Positions 13,780 through 26,122 are shown, counted from the stretch's first letter. The stretch: DNA of 64,000 bases from Amphirosellinia nigrospora (GCA_004123355.1 SCHM01000002.1:3038001-3102000), one strand, 5' to 3'. Program-made: numbers and translations. The notes: generated by a model not told the origin, from the sequence alone.

Positions 13780-14966
13780 ATGGCTTCAAAGACGACGTAC
13801 ATACCTCGATTTCTTCTTCCCCAGCACGGCCCAATGTGGCGGGCTGCTGTGCGATCGGCCGCTTTCCCACGGCCCCTCAACGTGGAGGTTGGCCAAGTGA
13901 TGGTGCGCTATGCCTCGCAGACGGCATCGAAGAGGTCCACCACAGTGACGAAGGTTGTGGCCCAGAGGAATGCCTCAACCAAATCCTCTGCTGCGTCCAA
14001 GGCGGCCAAGCATTCCGCGCCCACCAAGCCCTTCCAAAAGACAGCCGCGAAGACCCCCGCATCGAATCCTACAGCTCCCGAGAAAGCTGCGATTCCTCCC
14101 AAGCCCGCAACCGCTACCACAACTCCCGCTCCCGCGGCAAACAAACCTATAGTCCGAGCTGCCGCGCCAAAGCCTGCCGCTGCGCCCCCGGCAGTCGACC
14201 CCTCCAAACCCATCGTGCTCGAGAAGCCGGAGCGGTTCAACCCCCCTCGCATGGCTCCCGACTCCCGCGGTCGACGCCTAGGCACTATGGCGGCTCCATG
14301 ACGGCCGAGGAGGTCCAAGCACAAAGCCAAAGGTCATATCCGGGGCTACCGCCCCCTCCGAATACCTGGTCGCACTGGTTCATCAACCACCGTGGGATTC
14401 ACGTGTTCATCACCCTGGTAAGTCCCATTGTTATTCTTCCCTCAAGCGTACCCGGGATGGGGGTACTAGTAACTGTCTCGTTTTCACGACTACTGTGGTA
14501 TGCTGACGAACTCGCCCCGGGATAACAGGGCACCTTGACCTCGCTGGCCTTGTACACCTTCAGCATGAACTTCCAAGAGAAGTCCCCCTTCGCGGACATG
14601 ATCCCGCCCATCTCCGAGTTTCCGCGACACCCGTTCCAGTACATCGGGGTGTGCATCGACGTGCTACGCCTACACGAGGAGCACGAGTCGGCCCAGACGG
14701 CCGAGAAGCGTCGTCGCAAGATTGAGGACGTCGCCAAGCGCAACGAGTACCGCAAGGCCCACGGCCTGGAACCTGCTACCTCTGGCCTCTTCGGAAGTAA
14801 GGTTGCCGAGGAATCTCCGGAACCTCCGAAGACTGTGGATGACGCTTCACCACAAGCTACCGCGATTGTCAAGTCGTCAACGCCGGACCCGGATGATGCG
14901 GCTGCCGCCGAACCGACGCCCGAGGGAAAGAGGAAGAAGTTCATGGGCATTTTTGATTGTACATAA
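13780..14966 (+). CDS. Mitochondrial single-pass membrane protein, unknown role
   Basis: Exons 13780-14417 and 14529-14966 flank a GTAAGT-AG intron. The N-terminus is rich in Arg, Ala and Ser and acid-free for about 35 residues, ending near VRYASQ, which looks like a mitochondrial presequence. A low-complexity Ala/Pro/Lys linker follows, then a conserved-looking core (KPERFNPP, SHGSRLPR, TPRHYGGSM, WSHWFINHRGIHVFITL) that leads into one hydrophobic segment across the splice junction. The C-terminal part is charged and includes EKRRRKIEDVAKRNEYRKAHG. I do not know its function. The C run at 14241-14246 appears one base short: the frame moves exactly there. A possible poly(A) signal AATAAA lies at 15064-15069. 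Confidence 0.8.
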
Positions 14967-15151
14967 ATATCATGTCATATGAGAGTCTGAGGCCTTTGTA
15001 TGAATCACGGCAGCACTCCCTGCTCCTGTATAATTCATAACGCACATAAATGATGCGTAATCCAATAAAACAAATATACGCACATGCACGTACATCTCTT
15101 GGTAGAGGCATATTCATTCATAGTGTCGTGATAACAATGTGTACGAGAGCG

Positions 15152-16430
15152 TTATGCCAATTCGACACCATCTAGGCCCTCTAACACCTCGTCCGCAACA
15201 CCTCCCTTCTGTAATATCTTCTCTACAATGGTGCTTATGATGGCAATCTTGGACCCGCCCCGCGGCGCCTTCCACACGCCTTCCACACTCCCCGTCTCAG
15301 CAGCCCGTAGCCCCGTCGTCTCCTTCGCAGCGGCGGACACAGCACCGCCCTGCTGCCCCATGCGGCCGCATTGACAGCGTTTGGCACACCAGGCGCCGTC
15401 AGCCGCGAGGGCGGGTCGATTGTGCGCACAGACAGAAGCCGCAGCGTCCGCGCCTTGACCTCTGCATCTACGTCCATCGCGCTCGTCTCTTCCGCCGCGT
15501 CGGCCTCGCCTACCGAGACCGCGAGCGCGCAGTCGGCGACCGCGAGTTCTTCCTTGGAGGGTCGAAATGACGTTCTCCCCCACGGCCATGACGAGGAGCG
15601 TTATGGGCGGTCTGGGGGCGTTTGTCGTGGACGTCGTGGACGTCGTGGAGCTGCTGCCGCTGCGCGAGTAGACGAATTGCGACGCGGCCAGTCGTCGTCG
15701 AACATGGGTCCTCGTCGCCCTCGGACCTTAAGCGCGGGAGCCGCGTGGCGAGGAGGGCCAGGTGCTCGTTAGACTGAGGAGTGGGAGGGGGTAGGAGAGG
15801 GTGGGGAGATGAGTATGATCTGTATGAATACTATATTTAGAACAAACTATGTTTCTCAAATGATGTGAATGGGCAGGGCGCTTTCGCGAACTCACGTCCA
15901 GTATAACTTCCAGTGAAACCGGCGGTTGATCCAAAGTTTCTTGGTCAATTCGCCGTCGGCGAGCAATGCCTCGCTCAGCATAGTCGCGAGAATACAGTGC
16001 CGCTGTCGTCGTCGCGATACCCCGGGATCTCCACGGATGTTCGAGCCAGTCGTCTTCGCCACGGGTTCAACCTCCCCATCTTCGGCTTCGTCCTCGTCAT
16101 CTTCCTCTTCTTCTTCTCCTTTGTCGTCTCCTGATCTTTAGCTGTTGCTTCCGCCTCCGCTGCCTCGGCTGTCGCGAAGATGGATCTTCGCTCGTAGGCC
16201 TGTTCACGGTCTTCTCGACTTCCGCCTTCACGCCCACGACGGCCTCGTCCCGTCGGCGAAGCACACGCGCGCGCGCCGTTCGTCCCGCAGGATCCCCGTC
16301 TCGGCGGTCAGCGGGCGGAACTGCGTCGCCGTCCTCCCATCTGGCCGGAGCGGCGGCGTCAGGCTGAGTGTGCTGTGGAGGTAGGCGAGCTCGGCGGCGA
16401 GAGCAGCAGGTGCTGCGACGTTGTCGCCAT
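15152..16430 (-). CDS. RRP42: Exosome core subunit Rrp42, frame broken
   Basis: Exon 1 is 16430-15896 and exon 2 is 15819-15152, with a GTGAGT donor. Family landmarks are spread over several frames: AELAYLHSTLSLTPPLRPDGR, FRPLTAETGIL, ARVCFADGT, INRRFHWKLYW, PPLSYPLPLLSL, RTIDPPSRLT, GVPNAVNAAAWG and the C-terminus KGGVADEVLEGLDGVELA. Rrp42 is one of the RNase PH-like proteins of the nine-subunit exosome ring for RNA processing and decay in nucleus and cytoplasm. I see at least six one-base breaks in this GC-rich coding sequence, which is far more than in the neighbours. The gene is essential in yeast, so sequence error is more likely than loss, unless another copy exists. The choice of Rrp42 over the related PH-ring subunits rests on the N-terminal region. 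Confidence 0.78.
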
Positions 16431-17453
16431 GGTGGGGATGGCGTTCGCGCTGAAGAATTGGTCGAGGAATGTGTACTAGTAGTGTGTGGGGAAACAATCG
16501 AGTTTGCTTTTCTTGTTTATGTCTTTTGCCGAAATCTTTCTTATTTTAGCAACAATATTGTATTTACAGTATACTTAGTGTCGCTTGCCCAGCAAGCTCG
16601 TCTTTCGAGACCCGACGTGGGTTGGCGGGAGACTTTTTTGAGCTGAGCTCTATGAAGGCGATTGATTGCTGAAATTCATTGTGGCTGAAGCTCATTGGTG
16701 GGGCAATGTGCTTGGGGCTGCTCATCATCCCCCTCCCGAGAGAGCTAACCCACCACCTAAGTCAATTTTGGCCCAGACCTCCGTAGAAGTCCTGCACAGT
16801 AAAAAGGAGAAAATAAGCAACAACCACTTTAACTAAGCTATTTAATGTATACGTTATCATTTACCGCAGACAAACACCAAATGAATACCTAGTCGAAGCC
16901 AAGGAATCGTTCGTATCTAAATACGGTCCTATTATTGCGGGTGAAAGTTCCCCTGTGAAGTCTCCGGCTTGGTCCGTGCTGTCAGCGATATGTCCATCGT
17001 GGTCCGGAGACAAAGTACGGCATAACAACGCTCCCGACTCTCTTCAAAATCATAGAAAAGTCGCCGGACGGCCACGAGGGACAGTGCTCGAATGATATGA
17101 AAATAGCTACCGGTAACCTAATTCGTACCTGATGGACTTTTGTTCTGCGTGAAAGTACGCTGCTTGGACTTAGTTGACAATTCAACCCCCTAACCATGCC
17201 CCCTTGGCGAGTGAGTTTTGTAAGCCATCATGAGGGCATCGCAGAGGACGAACTGCGGACGAGTCCGAGGGTGCGATGTTCTATCTTACGCTTGGTGGTA
17301 TAAGAGTTGAGGGAGAAAGACAAAGAATATCTCACAATGTCTCAAGCTCGACGTCGAATCTGTGCCCATCGCTGAACAACTAGCTGGATGTCTACAGTAT
17401 AATCTGATATTGCTTTTTCTTCCTGATTAGAGAACCCAAGGACCAACGACAAA
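16431..17453. other. Intergenic, divergent 5' ends
   Basis: The gap separates RRP42 and the dehydrogenase. No gene is supported. A nested inverted repeat at 17237-17278 is listed separately. Confidence 0.5.
17237..17278. repeat. Compact nested inverted repeat
   Basis: CATCGCA (17237-17243) pairs with TGCGATG (17272-17278). The 28-base interior itself contains GGAC and GTCC words that can pair. It lies about 175 bases upstream of the dehydrogenase start codon. Confidence 0.6.
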
Positions 17454-19136
17454 ATGACGATCTCCAGTAGCCTCTATCAGATCTACATGAAATGGTTCCC
17501 GATCGCACTTCCGCCGCCGGACAGCTTCAAGGGACAGCGCCCTCGTGACGGCGGACGAGTGGTTTAGGGCTCGCTGCTGCTGCCCACCTCGTGAACTTGG
17601 GCGCCTCCGAGGTGATAATCACGAGCCGAAATCCAAAGCCGCGGAGCAAGCACTCGCGACGCTGGAGAAAGAGACCGTGGCCGCAGCAAGGGCGTCGTCC
17701 GCATTCTCGAGCTTAATATGTACGCTACGACTCGGTACTTGCGCTAGTTGAGGAGGTAAAGAAGGTCCGAGCTGGAAATGGAGGTCTCGATTTCGTGCTG
17801 TTGAATGCCGGTGTCATTGGCATTGAGTATAAGGCAGTGGATGAAGGATGGTGAGTACTACTATTTCGACTCCCCCCATTTGCCCTGGGATGTTTACTTC
17901 ATCAGTGCTCCATGTTCAGCAAAGCATGAACCTAAGGAGGAAATAGAAGCATATTGAGAGATAATATTACGAGGTATCAACCAGCTAACAAAACCGCACC
18001 CAACAACAGGATCAGAACATACAAGTCAACGTCCTCAGCACCACGCTGCTCGCCCTTCTACTCCTTCCATGGATGAAAACCGAGCGCGCCCACCGGTTTT
18101 CACCCGCGCACATCACCATCGTCGGCTCCAGCTCGCACTTGGACGTCGACACGGCAGCCTGGAAGGCTACATCGCCAAGGACGGCGGCGTACTAAAGCAC
18201 TACCGCGACCCGAAGAACTGGCCCAAGGACCCGAACGTCATGTACGGCGCCACCAAGCTGATGGTGCAGTACGCGGCCAACGAGCTCGCCAAGCTGGCAG
18301 AGGAGAGGCGGTCGTATGTGCCTATGTCAAAACTCCAAGACGAAGAAAACAAAGCTTACCCCAAGTTCTCTCTCCCTAGCCCCGACGTGATCATCAACAC
18401 TACCTGCCCAGGCATAGTACGGACGGCGCTCGCACGGAACTACACGGAGAGCAGCCGCATCTTCGTCGTGTTCATATTCGTGTTTCAAGCAGTCCTAGCA
18501 AAGACGGCAGAGAACGGTGCCCGGTCCTTGATAGCGGCCGGGCGGACGACGGAGAGCGAGAATGTAAGGCCCCCCTTTTTGTCTCGCCCCCTTCTCCCCC
18601 AACTCGTTCCCACAAGCGACTATGTACCTATAGCATTTCCCTCGTCGTTGGTTTATTCACGCGCTTGGCCCGATCGCCACAGAACAGACGCTAACTTGAA
18701 GTCACAGGGCAAATTTATTCGGTTCTACGGATCTGAAGCGGAATATCAAAAGTGAGTCCTACCACAAACAGCATGTAGCTCCACTTCCTCTTCGCTTTTA
18801 CATTCCCGTAGTCGATATCATCGCCGTCCATATTTCACACACTAATCCCCTTTCCCCCCATGTGATCAGAAGCCAGCGAAGAAAGTGATGTGATATGGAC
18901 GAGTGACTAATTTCCCAACTACACAGTACAAAACACGCTTCACAAACGATAGTGGCCGTCACGTCCAAGCATCCGTCTGGTCCGAAATTACGAGTGAGCT
19001 CTCTACCAAGGTACCTGTGACCCACTCCATTATCAATGCGTCGAAGAAAGGTTGTGAAATCGTGAAGACGGAAAGATACGGGTTTGTTATTTCACCTATA
19101 TTGAAAATGCTCTCAGTCCCATGTTACTACGTTTAG
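17454..19136 (+). CDS. Short-chain dehydrogenase/reductase, frame broken
   Basis: The start MTISSSLYQIYMKWFPIALP is followed by a segment that in mixed frames gives the SDR Rossmann start (ALVTGG, SGLGLAAAAHL). Further on come VLLNAGV (NAG motif), an ITIVGSSSHL strand, the active-site MYGATK (Tyr-x-x-x-Lys) and a CPGIVRT turn. Introns are visible at 17851-18009, about 18318-18381, 18564-18707 and 18752-18926. The protein would be an NAD(P)H-dependent oxidoreductase; its substrate is unknown. A hydrophobic stretch FVVFIFVFQAVL suggests membrane contact. Several one-base breaks lie at 17527-17570 and one near the first intron. The 3' end is uncertain: I give the stop of the longest open last exon. 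Confidence 0.72.
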
Positions 19137-19442
19137 CGTTTCCTATGTATCATACGCATAGAATATCACAACCTGGGGTCTTTAGGCTGTTTCTAGATTT
19201 AGCAATAGTAATTCGAGAATGAATCCCCTGATTTAGTGTTATCAAGCCATCTTAAACAGTGGTGTAGATGCGGGATGACATATGTAGACATGAGAGGAAA
19301 ACTGATTGGCGGTGCGCCTATATAAGGTCAACATGGAATGAAACACTACCCATATCCGCTTCCCATGAATGTTTGGAATCACGTAGTCGTTAGGTAGCAC
19401 CGACTAGCTACCCGAATGTCTAGACAAAGCTGCGGCATGAGA

Positions 19443-21032
19443 TCAAGCCGATGGCTGCTGCCATTTGCGCCACTTGACCTCTTGGGCCATTGTCAACTCG
19501 GATATCGTAGTTCTCATTTGCCACTGGAATACGTCGACTGCAGTGTAAATGCCTGCCCTGAGGCGTACCGGAACTTTGTCATAGTCATATGAATATAAAT
19601 CTTCCATTGGTGGAAGGCCGGGCATGTTGCTTTCAAGAAGCGAGGTGTAGCCTCCAGCGCTGTCACTGTCGCTCTCTGCATCGTTTGGGTTACCCTCGTC
19701 ATCCATGGCTGCATCTTGATCCTGCCTCGCATTACCCACTTGGTCATCGCCGGCACTTGAGAAATTCAGATATCCGTGACTATCGAATTTTGCTAGAATT
19801 TCATTGATACCTCTACCCACTCCATCCTGTTCGATTGAGGATCTGCTGAGGTGAATAGTCCATCTTGTATCGCATTTTTGGACACGTATGTATATAAAAG
19901 CCGGGATACCACCAACGATACTCTCCCTCTATAGCAAGCGCGATCTCTCGCAGGCCCCTAGTTTACCAGGGCTCCAGCAGTGTATTGATTCATGGTATAG
20001 AAAGTAGACGGCACTGACGGCGTGCGGAAGAAGGTCGAGAACACCTATTGCGACTAATTGTCCGTCGAGCCGGTAACATTGATGGTAAGAGCCAAGACGT
20101 TTCTCGTGTCCATTCGACGTCGTGACAATGCCCCGCCTCAGGGGTGAATTGCAGAGAAACTTCGCAAACCCATCCCGAATATTTCGGAACTGGGTTCTTT
20201 GTGAACCATACGGTAATTCTCGTAAACTGCATATTTTTCTTCCGTAAAATCATCTAACTCTAACGTGACATCGAATGAATGGGCAGGCTCAGGGGGCTGC
20301 TTTAATGATTGGCTCTCGCTCTCATGGATCCTTTCCGTCAAGTGGAATTCGGTGTCCCGCTTATGCGCCTGTTCGCGTGATTTGGGATACCGACGAGCGG
20401 CTTCTTTAGCGCTATAACAACCAAGCGTAGAAATCACCGCTTATACTCACCATTGGACTCGTGGGGCCCAGGAACGTGCGGGCGCGAGTTTTGCCAAAAC
20501 GGAGATGAAAGACTACGGAATGCATACTAGGTATCGCCCATAACATGTTTGTTGAAGCGATTGATGGCCTGTCGTTGATCTCTGGTAGGTCGGATGCGGG
20601 CAGAGTCTACGCGAAGAGTGTAGTGAGGACAGCAGGCATCCGTTGATTCGGCCGGTACAGGAGGTTGCCTGATCGTCTCCAACTCCGATCAACCAGAGCC
20701 TGGTAACATTCTGGACTCATGGAGAGCGACCGAGTGTAATAGGATCGTCCTGAAGTAGGCGGGTATGTCAGATAGGCTCAAATGCTGGCTGCCAAGCTGC
20801 CAGATGGCGAGTTCGGGCGAGTCCATTAACTGATGCTCGCACAGGCTCGGAAGCCCATTTGTCTCCCATCATCGACGGGGCAAAACCAGTTGCTGCGGCC
20901 GTGATGGGTTGAAGCACCCGAGGCACCACGACAGTAACCCCAGGTTGTACATGAACGGAACTAGGTGCACACACGATTCTGTGACTGACCGTTCCCACTG
21001 CGACGGCAGTAGCCGCATGTAGACGATGACAT
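19443..21032 (-). CDS. ATE1: Arginyl-tRNA--protein transferase, frame broken
   Basis: The first exon starts at 21032 with [11 protein letters not shown], carrying the conserved Cys pair of the N-terminal domain. After an intron that ends near 20749 the protein resumes with [32 protein letters not shown], then an exon with [19 protein letters not shown] and [11 protein letters not shown]. The catalytic C-terminal part follows: [47 protein letters not shown] and [13 protein letters not shown]1 adds Arg to N-terminal Asp/Glu, marking proteins for the Arg/N-degron pathway. Frame breaks occur near 20664, 20175, 19957 and 19825, each compatible with one lost or gained base. The last segment, 19443-19820, is open to its stop. 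The exact first intron donor (about 20985) is a guess. Confidence 0.85.
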
Positions 21033-24000
21033 GTAGCCTGCAATACCAGGTAGTTAGAATAAGTATTGCCCAAGTCAACCCACGGATCTATCTAAGGTAA
21101 ACGACCTATGCCACGGGGTAACGAGGTTGTATTGTCTTGGCAGATCTGAGCCTCCACTTGCACACTGCATAGCAGAACATGTAGCTCCTCATGTCCTACC
21201 TCTACCATGAAGCCATCGGATTGAAGACAAAACGATAGAAGGGCGTGGCATGATGGTGCGACACGAAGTGTAGGGCAAGGAGCAAGAAAAGCAAGTGCAA
21301 TGCAGGATCTGTTCGCAAACTTGGCGACACGATGGTTCAAAAAAAGCACAGATGAGGATCGTAGACTAGTTTAAGGTGGCCTAGCATCAAGCATGAAGCT
21401 GACGGACCGATGCAGAAGGATCGCGTCAGTTGGTTGGATGTGGCTGTCGATATGACATAAAAAGCGTAGGACGAGAGACTTCCCCATAAGTTCATGTGCA
21501 GGACAGCCGGCCAACAGCAGGACCGCGATGATGCACGAGCTCAATTCATTGGATGCGGTGTGTGGTGATGGATTGGGTGAATAACGCAGGTATCGGGATA
21601 GTGGTGAGAGTATCACCGGCGGGTGGGCGGGCGGACGGGAGACTTAGGTTTGCGGTAGTGGAGCTGACATACCCATCGGTGTGATGTACGAGAAGACATC
21701 CTGAGATGCATCTTCAGGATGGCCTGCATGGTGACGGCACTCGCGAGAGCTGCGAGCAGAGGAAAACGCAGTCTGTTAGAAGTGGTTGCGGAGTTGCAGG
21801 TGTTGTGTTGTTGGTGTTTGCTGGTGGTAAATGCTGCTTGCTGGTATATCTGGTGGAGTCGGTCCTAGGGAAAAATGCGCGGGGTATCTATCGAGCAAGT
21901 CGGAGGCTGAGGCGGCTGTCAAGGTCGAGTCAGAGCCAGACGGCTATACGCACTTGGAACGGCCCAACCAGGAAAGCGAAGGGAAGGGAAGGGAAGGGAG
22001 GCTGATGGCCCGGTCTGATCCCGGTCAGCGTGAGATACCGGATCTGTAATCCTTCTTGAACGAATGGGTATAATAAGTTTCGAGTACTAGAACTCCAAGT
22101 CGTTGGCTTGAAGCGTAACAGCCCTAGAGTAGCAGTATATAATACTACCTAGGCTTACTGCACGATGGTAGCAGTCGAGGACATCTGCGCCTGCGCCGAC
22201 ATGCAGAAAGAGACGGATGATAATGCTACCTACCTACCTCCTAGGCGGTGAGGCGAGACGACTCATCGACTCGGATATGTGTGCGTGATTTCGACGACAG
22301 ACCTTGGAAGTTCTTGTGGCGACAAGGTCCACGATGGTGAAATGTATTGGGCAGAACAGGTAGGTGGCAAGCAAGGCAGTGAGTGCGTGACAAGCCTTAC
22401 ACATCACTTACGACTTATGCGCAACTCATCCACGTGCAGTTGCCAGTGACAGCTGTCCAGTATAGGTAGGTACCTAAATACCACCCCTCCATCGACTTAC
22501 ACACCAACTCTACCTATTGTAATACCTACAGCCAGCACATACCTATGTACGCGAGGTAGTAGGTAGAGATGAATAGCAGAGCCAGGCCTCTATTAATGGC
22601 CATTTAAGTAATTCTATCACGTTGCACCATGTAGAACTACTAGAATTGTTGAGTAGGAAAATTGGTTAGTAGGTGCTTTAAGTTTACTTACACAGCCTCT
22701 GTCACTACAGGCATCTATTTTGGACTGCCTGTGCTGACCAGACCCCCACACATTCCGCAGACAGTCTCGATACTGTATTCAGATCAATACAGAAAAGGAA
22801 TATTGTCTCGTGGACTTATCTAGCCAAAAAAAATGGTGGCCTAAGTATTATTTCTATTTAGGGAAAACAATAGGTAGGTAGATTGATAAGCACAAAGAGC
22901 TAGAACTCAATACAGCTATCCATACTACGTACGTGCTTCAACCAATTTACACTAATAGGAATATGACGCACAAGTAGATTCAAGCAAACGGTTTACTACC
23001 GAGTTGCAGATTTCATTGCCTAACAAAAACCTTCTTCCTCCGCAAACTAAGCCCAGGAAGATGGGCCTTGTTTCGGTTCTAGATGATTGAAGATTAGACT
23101 GAAATAGCATAGCCAAACCGAACCACATGAATCTGCACCCAACAGCATTTGACAAACGCTGATTGGGTTTCTAGAATTCGATCTTGGACAACCGTTGACC
23201 AAGGCTAGTGACGTGCATCTGGTCCACGTCCCGTGTCGACCACCACGCCGCGTAACCCACTTCGTAATAATAGAAATAGGTAACAATCTATATTCGATGA
23301 GGTGCTACACATGCAGCTGGGTGATCCGTTAAAAACCCGTAGGTTCAGTTATATCAAGCATGTTCATATATGTATCTAGGGCATACCTACCTACCCCAGG
23401 TACTTTGCCTATGTCTTCGAAGCTACGTATAGATAGGTATGGTTGAACTTGTATCTTTTGCGATATAGCCTCTGCATTCTTATGTCCTTGTGTATGTGCC
23501 GTGTCAAGATTGGAGCAGTTTTGTAGTTCCAGTTCTGAAGCTTTGAGGAAGTTTGTGTGGGATATAGTATTCCGAGTGGGCACCATCTGATCAGAAAGTA
23601 CCTCACGAGTACCTACACCTGCTTCAACCACAGTAGGCACGAGCAGCAGAAGCCCAGAGGTATAGGAGACAAGGTATAGCAGTGTATTAGTTAGAGCTAA
23701 GCACTGTTGCTATAGCCTATGCTAGCGCTCCTAGTGGTGATTAGTACTAAAATAGTGCTAGTGTACTCTACCTGGATGGAAACCTATACCTATTTAGGTA
23801 AAAAGGAGCACAACTAAGCGATACCAAATAGGCGAGGGCAATGGAATAGGTAACGAGGGGCACTTATGAGGGGCCTCACTTGGGCAATCATATAAGTGCC
23901 AATTTTTTTCCTTCTAGCTAGCCCTCATTCACGTACCCTGCAATACCATGGACTGATGTAGCAGTTAATGCTTTTTATGGTACCTGGGACGAAATCTAAG

Positions 24001-25531
24001 GTAGGTACCTAGTCTAGCCAGCCCGGTAGTAGATTGACGGCATTCCACCTTTTCTGCCGCTCCTCGTGCTATTGTGCTATTATTCACTTCGTCTTGACCC
24101 CCTGGTTCCTGAATCATGACACAACGCCCAGTTGTCCCGGGCCTGACATTAGCAAAATGCTAAAAGCAATCCATTCTGGCTCGGCCTTAACTCTGAATCA
24201 GTAACACCGCCGTTGCTGCAGCCTTTCACCCCCCGATGCCTCTGAACACAAACACGTCTCGTCTCATCTCATAAGATGCTCTGCATCCCGCTTTGTCTGC
24301 CTTTATTACGAGAGGACTGTTAACGACCAAATCGTCCTCCGTTGTCTGCTTGGACATATCATAGCACAACAACCGATAGCTTGGTGAGGCTTCCAACATA
24401 TTATATCACTTGTTATTTCCTTGGACGCTGTTTACAGTAAGTACTGTGCTGCACCATACACCGACATATCCCCACCGCTTTCCTCTCTGTCTTCTGTTGA
24501 TCTCTTTTCTTCCCCTTGCCGCCAGAGCTGCCCTGTAGCTCGGTGTTCGTTGTCCCCTTCCTTCCTGGCCGACGCTGCGGCTCCCTAGGGAGGCCGGACC
24601 AGACCGCCAACGAAGGCCAGTGACCGGTACTGTCCAGGTACCTAGCTTGTCCCATCTCGGGTTGGTATGGTTGTTAGGAGATCATCCTTGCTGTATTTAC
24701 TCGGTCAATTGTGTTTTCCGCTTGTCCTCCGATGGCCCCTCAATACACTGCTTGTTGCTATATCCAATTTGTGAGCATGGTGGATGGTGCAAGCCATCCA
24801 GCCGTCGCAGCACTGTTGCTTGATGGTCCCGCCAAAAATACATGATCCCGCTCTCACTCTTGGCTTGTCACAAAACTTTTTCTCATCGGCGTCTCCCGAC
24901 CTTATATAGCACCATTGAACCAGTCCTTGGCCCTTTCCCTACCTTTTTCTTTAGCGCTCGCTTTGGTCTCGCTTTACTAGGGAGAGCTTTTTTTTTTAAC
25001 GATCCCGTAATAGTGTCCCGTGGCTCCCGCGCGCCCCAGTTACCGAAACCTCGACAAAACCAGTCAGCCTGCAACCAAGTGGACTACCAAACCAACCATA
25101 TCCATCGATGCATGGGATTTCCGGATACCCCGTGATCTCAGGAAGTAACTGGTAGGATTCGCGGAACATTCTACTATGGGTCTTGAGCTTTATATGTACC
25201 TCTAAGAGCTCGACTTGTATACACAACTTTTTTTTCGTCCTCAATTGCCCAAACCGCCTGCCTCGGTGCTGTGCTTTCGTCGCAAGCTTTAAACCTTGAG
25301 CAACACGCAAATCAAGCCACCACGCCTGGCGCTCCACCACCAACGCCTGCATATCATCAGTTTCCTCATCACCTATAAACATGCTGCTGAATAGGATACC
25401 GTGAAGCATTTTCTTTCCAGCTGACTCTGGTCGGAGACAACTCCATCAGCGCTCCCTCTACTGTTACCAGCACTCTCTCTTAACTCGTGGATCTTCAAAT
25501 TACTCTTGGCTGTGTTGCCCACTATTCGAAA
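21033..25531. other. 4.5 kb gene-poor region
   Basis: I find no gene I can support. The region contains a G-rich tract at 21981-21999, many AGGTACCT/TACCTACC words (for example near 22228, 22465, 22872, 23390 and 24000) and, from about 24400 to 25500, pyrimidine-rich DNA that is probably the promoter and leader of the Nudix gene. Open frames such as 24842-25135 look like chance. Confidence 0.55.
21981..21999 (+). repeat. Four-run G tract (G-quadruplex motif)
   Basis: The repeat (GGGAA)3GGG followed by AGG satisfies the four-run G-quadruplex pattern with two-base loops. It sits about 950 bases upstream of the ATE1 start codon. Confidence 0.8.
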
Positions 25532-26122
25532 ATGGCGTCCAGTTCTACTAGTCGTTCTATGGAGTCTCGGACTGGAAGGAGCATGCAGCGTAAGTCTATT
25601 CTAAGTCGTCACTCCGAATTCATGAGAGAGTTGTTGCGCCGATATGCGGAGAGTTACATTGAGGTCTCGCCTACTCTGCGAACGAACTAATTTCTTGGCA
25701 GGCTATAACGCTAAAGGCGAGCGTCTAGTTGCTGGGGTCGTGCCCCTGACCAGGACAGAATGTACGTCCTTCTGATCCAGTCGACAAGACGGAAAGGGGT
25801 TTTGCCCAAAGGCGGATGGGAGACGGATGAAGACTGCATGCAAGCCGCCGAGCGTGAGGCGTGGGAAGAGGCCGGCATTGCTATCCAAATCGACTACGAT
25901 CTAGGCGACATCCTAGATTCACGTCCACCTAAAAAGGTATCCAAGGAGGCACCGAAATCATTATATCGTTTCTACCAAGCTACGGTGCTACGAGAAGAAG
26001 ATGAATGGCCTGAGAGACACAAGAGAGAGCGACAGTGGTTCCTATTCCCAGGCTAAGGAAGCTCTTTCAAATCGGCCAGAGCTTCTACAGGCCCTCGAAA
26101 CTCTACCATTCATCGGACGTAG
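25532..26122 (+). CDS. Nudix hydrolase, diphosphoinositol phosphatase type
   Basis: Exon 1 is 25532-25589 (donor GTAAGT) and exon 2 starts at 25702. After YNAKGERLVAGVVPLT comes a Nudix box: KGGWETDEDCMQAAEREAWE then EAGI, with the expected Gly, Glu, Arg-Glu and Glu-Glu positions. The GG(W) and REAWEEAG pattern is typical of the DIPP/Aps1 group, which hydrolyses diphosphoinositol polyphosphates and diadenosine polyphosphates. About 170 residues would be the normal size. The frame breaks near 25753 (just before MYVLLIQSTRRKG) and near 26041, after RERQWF; beyond this QAKEALSNRPELLQAL continues in another frame. The 3' end could be a few codons further on. Substrate is inferred from family. Confidence 0.82.

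Noticed and set aside
13908-14330. Minus-strand frame opposite the mitochondrial protein
   Set aside because: Ala/Gly/Val-rich composition results from the antisense of the Ala/Pro/Lys linker; no start context or family.
17237-17278. Hammerhead ribozyme
   Set aside because: The GGACGAA-like and closing-stem features are suggestive, but there is no CTGANGA core or GAAA in the right order, so I list it only as an inverted repeat.
24842-25135. 97-codon open frame before the Nudix gene
   Set aside because: It lies in pyrimidine-rich DNA, shows no motif and ends without splice logic; the region is better explained as promoter or leader.
21033-25531. Hidden transposon or RIP-mutated repeat in the gene-poor region
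   Set aside because: No terminal repeats, transposase motifs or strong AT skew with C-to-T pattern were seen; it reads as ordinary non-coding DNA.
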